NCBI GenBank assembly: GCA_900767465.1
Contig: CAAGAW010000010.1
Location: forward strand, 22,028-86,027
DNA from: Clostridia bacterium
Lineage (GTDB): Bacteria; Bacillota; Clostridia; Christensenellales; Pumilibacteraceae
Reading direction: 5' to 3'
Length of the DNA: 64,000 nt
Under the pieces are notes generated by a model. The model was not told where the DNA came from, did not search any database, and saw only the letters and a list, made by a program, of their open reading frames with translations. This document shows, piece after piece, positions 8,481 through 15,358 of this stretch (positions are counted from its first letter, which is position 1; each line of letters starts with the position of its first letter). A program made the translations under genes and the position numbers.

Positions 8481-8714
8481 CCGTCGGTGGTTCGCGGTGG
8501 CGAAGCCACAAAGGGAAGCGAAGCGACTGCAAACCCCTATTATCTCCACCAAGAGCAACCCGGTCGAACCCGTGGTTCCTTTTCATTTGCGTAAAAGGCG
8601 TTGCCGGCATAATCGTTAAGACAAAGGTCGCAGAAAAGAAAATTTCTTATGACTGGTTTACGAAACCCCGTCAAAACGGTAAGTTTGTAAAGAAAACTAA
8701 ATAATATGCAATTT

Positions 8715-8747
8715 AAGGCGATAGAACGTTGATTCTACCGCCTTTTT
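8715..8747 (+). terminator. Intrinsic terminator in the tRNA-flank scar
   Basis: AAGGCG/CGCCTT outer stem (8715-8720 with 8739-8744) plus TAGAA/TTCTA inner stem, then a T run. It directly follows a short open stretch whose reading ends '...YDWFTKPRQNGKFVKKTK' at about 8703, which could be the C-terminal stub of a lost mobile-element gene. That reading is weak. Confidence 0.7.
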
Positions 8748-9061
8748 CTTATGACTTTATATTTATGCTCTCCGATTTATCGCCTTTCGTCGTCGCGTTG
8801 TAGCACAGTGAAAATCGTAAGTCAAAGGCAAAAAATTGTTACAGAAAACTTTTAAGGTATTAAAAAATAGATTTTATATTGATGGCTCATTGTTTAGGTT
8901 ATACGACAAATAGATTCGTAACCTCTTTTTTATTTACGTAACAATTTTTGTGCTTTTTCGTTGACTTCCGTGCGACTGACAATAACGCAAAAAATTTATA
9001 TCTTTTCCCGGTGCTACCCCGTTTTTGCCGAAAGGCGAAAATAAATCGGAGGTAAATCCAA

Positions 9062-9172
9062 ATGAAAAGAAAACTATTAGATTTCAGCGTTATGAAAGAA
9101 GGGATCTCGCAAAACAACGTGCTTGAAATGGCAGAACTTATCGCATTTATGGAACTACATATCCGTAACTGA
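9062..9172 (+). CDS. Possible 36-residue small protein or truncated gene start
   Basis: ATG at 9062 is preceded by a very good CGGAGGT ribosome site 9-10 bases upstream and encodes 36 codons (MKRKLLDFSVMKEG... ending MELHIRN). Its 3' end abuts the serine-recombinase remnant on the other strand, so it may be the surviving 5' end of a mobile-element gene fused to foreign sequence. I do not recognise it. The 8.6-9.4 kb region is clearly more AT-rich than its surroundings. Confidence 0.3.
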   Translation: MKRKLLDFSVMKEGISQNNVLEMAELIAFMELHIRN

Positions 9173-9240
9173 CTTTCGATAGACTGTTCGTTTTGCCGTT
9201 CACCCGAATACCGTGCGTAAATTATAGCGTTATTGAACAA
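9163..9240 (-). pseudogene. N-terminal remnant of a large serine recombinase
   Basis: The minus strand encodes 'NAIIYARYSGERQNEQSIES' followed by QLR. This is the hallmark N-terminus of resolvase/invertase-type recombinases, with the catalytic Ser in the 'YARYS' motif. Similarity stops abruptly after about 25 codons, where the sequence becomes the antisense of the small frame at 9062-9172. Intact large serine recombinases run to about 500 residues, so only the 5' end survives. Together with the repeated tRNA-Val 3' ends this marks an excised or decayed integrative element. Confidence 0.7.
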
Positions 9241-9318
9241 CCGTTTAAGATAAAGAACCGAGACTTAAAAACAATCAAAAACGCATATAAAACCATTAAA
9301 AACGAAAACGTATGGCGA

Positions 9319-9348
9319 TTGACGGTTTGCGATGAACGGTGATACAAT
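9319..9348 (+). promoter_or_regulatory. Promoter of the lectin-like gene pair
   Basis: -35 TTGACG (9319-9324), 18-base spacer, -10 TACAAT (9343-9348), leaving a leader of about 75 bases before the ATG at 9430. Confidence 0.65.
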
Positions 9349-9429
9349 ATAAATAAAAGGAAATTCGATAAAGCAGAGACCGGAGTTCGGACGAAGAATA
9401 TATCGGAATTAAACAAACAGGAGAAAAAG

Positions 9430-10065
9430 ATGAAAGATATAAAACTTGTAAACAAACGTATTCTGATAGACAAGTCGAAAATAATCTACGACAAAAACCT
9501 CGACGAAACGTGGCGGGACGATTGGCTCGTTATGGCGGGGGAGTGGACGTGCGAGGACGGCTGCCTTATCGGCGTGGAGCGCGGAAACAAAGGCGGAGTT
9601 TTGTTCTATAAGGAAGAATTCGACGGCAAAAACGTTATGCTTACGTGCAAAATAAGTTCCGTTCTGCCCGCGACGCGCGACGTAAACGGTATTTTTTGCG
9701 CCGGATGGGACGAAAAAACCGATTATCTTTCGGACTATTACGTTTGCGGTCTGAACGGTTGGTACGACAATAAAGCGGGAATCGAGGGATGCAAAGCGGG
9801 CGTGGGCGATTTTTGCGGAATGTCCGCGACGTCTTATCGTTACGAGCCCGGAAATGAAATAGAATTCACTTTCGGAGCGGTCGACGGGCATTGTTTTATG
9901 GTGGTGGACGACATGCTTGTCGCCGAGCATCTCGACGGGATTCTGAAACTCAGAAAAGGTCACATAGGCTTTTCGCCGTATTGCACGATACTTAAAATTC
10001 GCGATATCGTAATCCGCGAAATCGCGTATGAGAAATTCCAGCAGTCATACGACCCGGAGTTCTGA
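9430..10065 (+). CDS. Concanavalin-like beta-sandwich protein (YesU/DUF1961- or DUF1080-like), intracellular
   Basis: 211 residues with no signal peptide. The pattern 'DWLVMAGEWTCEDGCLIG' at the start, 'GVLFYKEEFDGKNVMLTCKI' and 'KLRKGHIGFSPYCTILKIRD' at the end is what one sees in jelly-roll carbohydrate-binding or hydrolase folds such as B. subtilis YesU and the 3-keto-disaccharide hydrolase group. No catalytic residues can be assigned. RBS CAGGAG is followed by the ATG at 9430, and the next gene starts 5 bases after the stop. The neighbouring AraC-controlled polysaccharide locus suggests a carbohydrate role. The fold assignment is inferred by eye. Confidence 0.6.
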   Translation: MKDIKLVNKRILIDKSKIIYDKNLDETWRDDWLVMAGEWTCEDGCLIGVERGNKGGVLFYKEEFDGKNVMLTCKISSVLPATRDVNGIFCAGWDEKTDYLSDYYVCGLNGWYDNKAGIEGCKAGVGDFCGMSATSYRYEPGNEIEFTFGAVDGHCFMVVDDMLVAEHLDGILKLRKGHIGFSPYCTILKIRDIVIREIAYEKFQQSYDPEF

Positions 10066-10070
10066 GACAG

Positions 10071-10622
10071 ATGAAAAGATATTTGATGAAAGACAATCGC
10101 GACGGATCGGAAGCGGTCTACGAAACTTCGGTCGGGATATCCGAAACGGATACGGAGATAACGTTCGCGTTCGACGCGAAACATTCCGGATTTTATTGTC
10201 CGTATCACGAATATAACGAAATTCATTCGTGCGGAGACGCGGTAGAGGTGCTTATAGGGACGGATCCCGGGCGCGGGAAATATTACGAGATCGAGGTAAG
10301 CCCGGAAAACGGGAAAATGCTCGCTCTTATGCGGTATCTCGGCACGGACGGCGAGGGCAAAGTGAAACTCGACATCGGTTTTATCGACGAAAGTAAATGT
10401 TTTTTTCGTTCGTCGGTAACAAGAACGTCGGACGGTTACGTCGCCGTTATAACGATAAACAAAGACGAGGCGGGATTAAGCGGGGACGGAGTTTACTTTA
10501 ATGCGTATCGTCTCGAAACGGACGGAGGCGAGCAGGAAAAACACCTGTTCGCGCTCAATCCGACGATGTGCGGAAAGTTCCATGTTCCGTCGAAGTACGT
10601 GTATCTTAAAGATTTCGTGTAG
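10071..10622 (+). CDS. CBM9-like carbohydrate-binding protein, intracellular
   Basis: 183 residues, no signal peptide. The layout matches family 9-like carbohydrate-binding (DOMON-related) domains: 'GFYCPYHEYNEIHSCGDAVE' then 'GRGKYYEIEVSPENGKMLAL', a central 'GYVAVITINKDEAGL' strand and the closing 'FNAYRLETDGGEQEKHLFAL...FHVP'. Stand-alone cytoplasmic CBM9-like proteins occur in Clostridia and their role is unclear. It forms a two-gene unit with the upstream beta-sandwich protein and ends at a bidirectional terminator facing the AraC gene. Confidence 0.7.
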   Translation: MKRYLMKDNRDGSEAVYETSVGISETDTEITFAFDAKHSGFYCPYHEYNEIHSCGDAVEVLIGTDPGRGKYYEIEVSPENGKMLALMRYLGTDGEGKVKLDIGFIDESKCFFRSSVTRTSDGYVAVITINKDEAGLSGDGVYFNAYRLETDGGEQEKHLFALNPTMCGKFHVPSKYVYLKDFV

Positions 10623-10630
10623 TATAAAAA

Positions 10631-10659
10631 GAAGGCTTCTGTCGTAAGAGCCTTCTTTT
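10631..10659 (+). terminator. Bidirectional terminator between convergent genes
   Basis: Stem GAAGGCT/AGCCTTC (10631-10637 with 10649-10655), T run on the right and A run on the left. It serves both the CBM9-like gene and the convergent AraC-family gene ending at 10663. Confidence 0.85.
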
Positions 10660-10662
10660 CGG

Positions 10663-11484
10663 TTAAAACACGGATACTTTGTATCTGGCTGCGTATTGCG
10701 ACGGGGTAAGCCCCGTTTTTTCTTTAAAAAACACGCAAAATCTCGAATGAGTCGCAAAACCTATGCTCGCGGCGATCGATTCGTGGGAGTAAGTCGTTCC
10801 GACAAGCAGTCTTTTGGCGTAGGCAAGTCGTTTTTCCTTGAGGTAATTCGACGGCGTTACGCCGGTTTCTTTTTTGAAAACGGCGTTGAGATGAGAATAC
10901 GAATAGTTGGTTTTTGCTATCAGGTCGTCGAGGTGCAGCGCAAGATTTTCGGGCTTTTCGAGCAGAGCGATAAAACTGCTTACGCCGGCAGAGTACGTCG
11001 TTTTTCTTTGTTTGTTGTCAAGAGATAATATTATTTCGTTGACAAAAGCAAGCAAAAACATATCGCAAGTTGCGGTGTATGTTCCGTCGTCGGCGGATAC
11101 GAGGTAGTGATCCGAAATTGATTTAATGTACTTTTCGTCCGTCTGGGATAAGCAAATTTCGATATAGTCGAGCGAGAGCAAATAGGATAGCGAACCTGCG
11201 GCGAGAAGGTTAAAAAGCATTAAAAAATATTCGTCTTTCACACAGAAAGTTATATAGGTGGAGCGTTTCGTGTTTTCGCGCGTGCAGTGCGCGTCGTCCG
11301 GTCGGAGAACGCAAAGAGTCCCGGCTTTTATAACGCGTAACTCTCCGTTGATTTCATGCGTGTATTCGCCCGAAGTGACGTATATAAACTCCCAGTATCC
11401 GTCGTGACTGTGCAAAATCGGATAATCGCCCGTTCTGAAATAGAAATACGCCTTGCTGTCGGACGGCATTTGCAGTTTTGTCAT
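10663..11484 (-). CDS. AraC-family transcriptional regulator of carbohydrate locus 1
   Basis: 273 residues. The N-terminal half is a cupin-like sensor ('YPILHSHDGYWEFIYVTSGE', 'LCVLRPDDAHC'). The C-terminal ~100 residues hold the two helix-turn-helix motifs of the AraC/XylS family ('TNYSYSHLNAVFKKETGVTP' and 'SIGFATHSRFCVFFKEKTGL'). It is divergent from the solute-binding protein gene at 11711, with both promoters and two palindromes in the 226-base gap. It is therefore most likely the ligand-responsive activator of the 11.7-30.5 kb operon. Ligand unknown; a uronate-containing oligosaccharide is plausible from the enzymes encoded. Confidence 0.9.
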   Translation of the reverse strand: MTKLQMPSDSKAYFYFRTGDYPILHSHDGYWEFIYVTSGEYTHEINGELRVIKAGTLCVLRPDDAHCTRENTKRSTYITFCVKDEYFLMLFNLLAAGSLSYLLSLDYIEICLSQTDEKYIKSISDHYLVSADDGTYTATCDMFLLAFVNEIILSLDNKQRKTTYSAGVSSFIALLEKPENLALHLDDLIAKTNYSYSHLNAVFKKETGVTPSNYLKEKRLAYAKRLLVGTTYSHESIAASIGFATHSRFCVFFKEKTGLTPSQYAARYKVSVF

Positions 11485-11505
11485 GGTGCACCCCCGTACA
11501 CCGAT

Positions 11506-11534
11506 ATTTTATCACCTTCTTCGGGGTTTGTCAA
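11506..11534 (-). promoter_or_regulatory. Promoter of the AraC-family gene
   Basis: On the minus strand: -35 TTGACA (11529-11534), 17-base spacer, -10 TAAAAT (11506-11511), about 22 bases before the ATG at 11484. Confidence 0.75.
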
Positions 11535-11564
11535 TTGCGATTGACGAACGAAGAAAATATTTTC
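11530..11564. promoter_or_regulatory. Candidate operator: two palindromes in the divergent control region
   Basis: GTCAAT-TGCG-ATTGAC (11530-11545) is a perfect 6-bp inverted repeat with a 4-base spacer that overlaps the -35 of the AraC-gene promoter. GAAAATATTTTC (11553-11564) is a perfect 12-base palindrome between the two promoters. Autoregulation by the AraC-family protein or control by another repressor is an inference. Confidence 0.5.
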
Positions 11565-11616
11565 GCCCAGAACGTCGAAATAAGCAAAAAAAGAAATAAA
11601 GCAAGTAAAAAAAGTA

Positions 11617-11645
11617 TTGAAACGAAACAGTCGAAAGGTTATAAT
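11617..11645 (+). promoter_or_regulatory. Promoter of carbohydrate locus 1
   Basis: -35 TTGAAC (11617-11622), 17-base spacer, -10 TATAAT (11640-11645), about 65 bases before the ATG at 11711. Confidence 0.75.
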
Positions 11646-11710
11646 GAATAAGGTAACAGTCGGAAAGTTTGCTTTTCGCAATTTAGAATTTTACTTACGG
11701 AGCGAAAATT

Positions 11711-13402
11711 ATGAGAAAATCGTTTTTTAAAAGACTTGTAAGCGCGATACTTGCTTTTTCCGTTATAGCGTCGGTTTGCGCGTGCGGGGGAGACTCCGGC
11801 GGCGGCAAGAACAAGAAAAAGTACGACCCGAACAAAACGCAGATTCAGGTATTTGTATATCTTGCCGGATACGGCGACGACTGGCTTTACAGTCTCGAAA
11901 ACGCGTTTGAGAAAAAATACGCGGATCGCAGTTTCGAGGACGGTAAACGGGGCGTTCAGGTATGGCATACCGGCGACATGAAAGATTTCAACGCTACGGA
12001 AATACAGCAGAGCAAATACGATATCTTCTTCCTCGAAAACGGACAGTACTATTCGCTTCTCGGCGATACGCTCGAGGATCTTACGTCCATAGTTACCGGC
12101 ACGAACACCGACGGCAAGACGATTCTTTCCAAACTCGACGATCAGCAGGTCGATTATTTCGGCGTAATGCAGGACGGCGAACGCCACTTTTACGCGTTAC
12201 CGTCCGACGTGGGCGATTACGGACTTATCTATAACGTAGATCTGTTCGAAAGCAAGGGATACTACATAGCCGACGATAAGTCCGGCGGTTTTGTTATCGG
12301 CGACGATAAATCCGCTCGCAAAAGCGCGGGACCCGACGGCGAATACGACACCGACGACGACGGGTTGCCCGCAACGTACGACGAGTTTTACGAACTTTGC
12401 GACGAAATCAAAAACGGAAACGATATTCCGCTTTGCTGGCCCGGAAAATATAAGGAGCAACATCTCGGCGGATTGATGAATAACCTTATCTCAAATTACG
12501 AGGGCGTCGAGCAGATGCGTATCAACTACGATTTTGCCGGAACGGCAAACGACCTCGTCGTGCTGGACGGCGAAGGGAAGATTACGTATAACGCAGACGG
12601 GTCTGTGAAAACCGAGTCTAAAAAAATTACTACGACTAACGGATACGACGTTGCGCGTCAGGTCGGCAAACTTTACGGAATGGAGTTTATAGACGAAATA
12701 ATGAAAGCCGACAACGGATACTACTATAAGGATTCGTTTACCGATTCGTACTCGCATACCGACAATCAGGAAATGTTCCTTATGAACGGTACGGAATTCA
12801 GCAACGAGAGCAAAACCATAGCAATGCTTGTGGACGGCGTGTGGTGGCAGGAAGAGTCGAAAGACGTGTTCGAATCGATGGCGTCCAACGACGAAAAATA
12901 CTCGGCGAAGAACCGTAAATTCGGCTGGATGCCGCTTCCCAAGGCAAACGAAGAAAAGATCGGGAGCGAAAACGTTTATACCGATTTCGTCGACGCGCTG
13001 ATGTGTCTTAAAAAGGGAGCGGGGACGAGAAAAGAAGCCGCGCTCGAGTTTATAAAATTTGCGTGCACGGACGAAATGCTCGTCGATTACACCAAAATTA
13101 CCGGAGCGGTAAGAGCATACAAATACGATATTCCCGATTCGGCGTTGAGCGATCTTACGCCCTTTGCGAAAAGCATGGTGAATTACGCGAAAAAAGCGAA
13201 GAAGGTATACAAATTCTCGTCGAGTCAGTTCTACAACGACAACATAGGCGCGTTTGACGACGACGCTCTGTACTCGGTATACGACGATAACGGAAATATC
13301 CGCAAAAACGTCGTGTCAGGAATAAGAGAGGGCAAACTTACGGGCGAACGCTTCTTCGAGAAAAATTTCGCGTACTTCAAAAACCACAGTTTCTGGAAAT
13401 AA
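11711..13402 (+). CDS. ABC transporter solute-binding lipoprotein (family 1, carbohydrate type)
   Basis: 563 residues. The signal peptide 'FKRLVSAILAFSVIASVCAC' ends in a lipobox Cys followed by a Gly/Asp/Ser linker, so the mature protein is anchored outside the membrane. The rest is a large periplasmic-binding-protein-like fold of the LplA type ('YDIFFLENGQYYSLLGD', 'YALPSDVGDYGLIYNVDLFE', 'ALEFIKFACTDEML'). It is the first gene of locus 1, followed by two permeases. The import ATPase must come from elsewhere (MsmK-type sharing). Length is somewhat above the 430-550 typical for the family. Ligand unknown, probably an oligosaccharide released by the exported proteins downstream. Confidence 0.88.
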   Translation: MRKSFFKRLVSAILAFSVIASVCACGGDSGGGKNKKKYDPNKTQIQVFVYLAGYGDDWLYSLENAFEKKYADRSFEDGKRGVQVWHTGDMKDFNATEIQQSKYDIFFLENGQYYSLLGDTLEDLTSIVTGTNTDGKTILSKLDDQQVDYFGVMQDGERHFYALPSDVGDYGLIYNVDLFESKGYYIADDKSGGFVIGDDKSARKSAGPDGEYDTDDDGLPATYDEFYELCDEIKNGNDIPLCWPGKYKEQHLGGLMNNLISNYEGVEQMRINYDFAGTANDLVVLDGEGKITYNADGSVKTESKKITTTNGYDVARQVGKLYGMEFIDEIMKADNGYYYKDSFTDSYSHTDNQEMFLMNGTEFSNESKTIAMLVDGVWWQEESKDVFESMASNDEKYSAKNRKFGWMPLPKANEEKIGSENVYTDFVDALMCLKKGAGTRKEAALEFIKFACTDEMLVDYTKITGAVRAYKYDIPDSALSDLTPFAKSMVNYAKKAKKVYKFSSSQFYNDNIGAFDDDALYSVYDDNGNIRKNVVSGIREGKLTGERFFEKNFAYFKNHSFWK

Positions 13403-13464
13403 TCGGTTTACTCCGATGTCGTTCCGGACGCAACGGGGTTTTCCGACGATCTGACGAAAGGAAA

Positions 13465-14394
13465 ATGGAAATGCATAAATTTAAACTAAAATCGTTCAGA
13501 AGCGCGCGGAGCATGTGGTTTTACATAGGCTTTATGGCGTTGCCGATATTACAGTTCGTTATATTTTATATAGGCGTAAACGTAAATTCGGTTCTTCTCG
13601 CATTCAAAGACATTACGTTTACCAACGGCGCGTATTCGTTCGGCTGGACGTTTTCTAACTTTACGAAATGGTTTGCGGACGTAAACGAGTTTGCGTTGCT
13701 GAAGCAAACGTTACTCGTCTCGGTCAAATCGTATTTTATAAACCTGTGTTTCGGCGTGCCGCTCGGATTGTTTTTCGCGTATTACATATTCAAAAAATTA
13801 CCCGGCGCGATGTTTTTCAGATTTATGCTGTTTTTGCCTTCGATAATATCCAGCATAGTCCTCGTAACCGTGTATATGTGTTTTACCGATTACGTAGTTC
13901 CCGAACTTCTCGATAAGATCTTCAGAGTAACGATGGAGACGTCGCTTCTTTCCGGAAAAACGCGGTACGCAACCGTTATGTTCTACAATCTGTTCGTAAG
14001 TTTCGGGACTACCGTCCTTCTGTATTCAAACAAGATGTCGAGCATATCTCCCGAAGTCATCGAAGCCGCTCAACTCGACGGAGCGAATTCGGTTCAGGAA
14101 TTTTTCCGTATCGTTTTGCCGCAAACGTATCCCACGCTGTCGGTGTTTCTCATCTCGGGAGTAGCGGGGATATTCATCAACGAAATAAATAACTTCGCTT
14201 TTTTCAAGTATAGTTGGAAATCGGATACGGCGACGCTCGGGTTTTTGATGTATTTCAGAACGCAGAAAGCGAAAGCGGATATAGTTCAGTATCCTCCGCT
14301 TGCCGCGCTGGGAATTATGATGTCGGCGATTGCCATTCCGCTTACGTTCGCGGTAAAGAAACTTCTGGCAAAAGTCGGACCGAGCGAAGATTGA
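13465..14394 (+). CDS. ABC transporter permease (LplB/UgpA type)
   Basis: 309 residues with six predicted membrane segments. The EAA loop that contacts the ATPase is 'VIEAAQLDGANSVQEFFRIV' (near residue 195). It follows the binding protein by 62 bases, with AAAGGA before the ATG at 13465; an ATG two codons later is an alternative start. It pairs with the next gene to form the membrane channel of the importer. Confidence 0.9.
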   Translation: MEMHKFKLKSFRSARSMWFYIGFMALPILQFVIFYIGVNVNSVLLAFKDITFTNGAYSFGWTFSNFTKWFADVNEFALLKQTLLVSVKSYFINLCFGVPLGLFFAYYIFKKLPGAMFFRFMLFLPSIISSIVLVTVYMCFTDYVVPELLDKIFRVTMETSLLSGKTRYATVMFYNLFVSFGTTVLLYSNKMSSISPEVIEAAQLDGANSVQEFFRIVLPQTYPTLSVFLISGVAGIFINEINNFAFFKYSWKSDTATLGFLMYFRTQKAKADIVQYPPLAALGIMMSAIAIPLTFAVKKLLAKVGPSED

Positions 14395-14410
14395 CGGAGG
14401 GTAGCGAATT

Positions 14411-15298
14411 ATGTTAAGCAAAAAGATAAAAGGCGAAGATCGCAAAAGCAGGTTGTCGCCGCTTACCGTCGTTATGCTCGTGTTGCTCGTCGCTTATTGC
14501 GTGCTGCTTCTCGGACTGATTTTCTGGATGACTATAACCGCGCTTAAAAAGCCGCTCGGTTTCAATACGAACAGAGTAGGATTGCCCGATCCGTGGTACT
14601 TCAAAAACTTCGGATACGTTCTCAAAAACGCGCAGATCGAAAAAGAGCAGGGCGTGGTGCCGTTTGCCGAAATAATCCTTAATTCGGTCGTATACGCCGT
14701 AGGTTGCTCGGTAGTCAATACTTTTGTTACGATGCTTGTCGCGTATCTTTGCGCGCATTACAAAAATAAATTTTCGTCGTTTGTGTATTCGCTCGTTCTT
14801 GTGGTTATGGTGATTCCGGTCGTAGGCAACCAGACCTCCGAACTTCAGACGGCGATCAACCTCGGCATTTACGATTCGATGCTCGGAATGCTGATCATGA
14901 GGGCTACGTTTCTGGGTCTTTATTTTCTCGTGTTTCACGAAATGTTCAGATCCGTTCCGTCCGCGCTCAGCGAAGCCGCAGAGATAGACGGCGCGGGAGA
15001 TTTCCAGATAATGGTCCGGATTTATTTCCCGTTGGCGCGCAATACCGCGCTTACCGTATTGCTTATTTACTTTATACAGTACTGGAACAATTTTCAGACG
15101 CCGATGCTGTTCGTGCCCAATCATCCGACACTTGCCGAGTACCTTTTCCGCATAGTTCAGTTGTCGAAAGGCGAGTTCAGCCGCGTTCCGGTTCAGATGT
15201 CGGCTGCGCTTATGCTGCTTGCTCCGGTAGCGGTGATATTCCTTTGTTCGCATAAATGGTTGCTCGGCAACCTGTCGATAGGCGGCGTAAAAGGATAA
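14411..15298 (+). CDS. ABC transporter permease (AmyC/LplC type)
   Basis: 295 residues with six membrane segments; EAA loop 'ALSEAAEIDGAGDFQIMVRI' near residue 190. RBS GGAGG precedes the ATG and the gene starts 16 bases after the first permease. It is the second channel subunit of the locus 1 importer. No ATP-binding protein gene is found in the operon, as is common for CUT1 importers in Bacillota. Confidence 0.9.
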   Translation: MLSKKIKGEDRKSRLSPLTVVMLVLLVAYCVLLLGLIFWMTITALKKPLGFNTNRVGLPDPWYFKNFGYVLKNAQIEKEQGVVPFAEIILNSVVYAVGCSVVNTFVTMLVAYLCAHYKNKFSSFVYSLVLVVMVIPVVGNQTSELQTAINLGIYDSMLGMLIMRATFLGLYFLVFHEMFRSVPSALSEAAEIDGAGDFQIMVRIYFPLARNTALTVLLIYFIQYWNNFQTPMLFVPNHPTLAEYLFRIVQLSKGEFSRVPVQMSAALMLLAPVAVIFLCSHKWLLGNLSIGGVKG

Positions 15299-15358
15299 AG
15301 ACTAATATCGGCGTAATAGCCGTCGGACAAACGATTTCTTCGCGAAAAAGGAGAGAAA

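Larger units (their letters stand above)
8044..8551 (+). repeat. Direct repeats of the tRNA-Val 3' end (att-like scar)
   Basis: The tRNA 3' end 'cctattatctccacca' occurs three times: 8044-8059 (in the gene), 8249-8264 and 8536-8551. Bases 8044-8126 and 8249-8331 are an 83-base identical repeat that includes the terminator. Bases 8199-8264 and 8486-8551 are a second 66-base repeat with one mismatch (8222). Repeated tRNA 3' ends are the usual footprint of integrative elements that use tRNA genes as attachment sites. Here they enclose only a few hundred bases, so this is a scar or tandem amplification rather than an intact element. Confidence 0.8.

Noticed and set aside
11711..15298. Missing ATPase as evidence of a broken importer
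   Set aside because: CUT1 sugar importers in Bacillota commonly share one MsmK-type ATPase encoded elsewhere, so its absence from both loci is ordinary.
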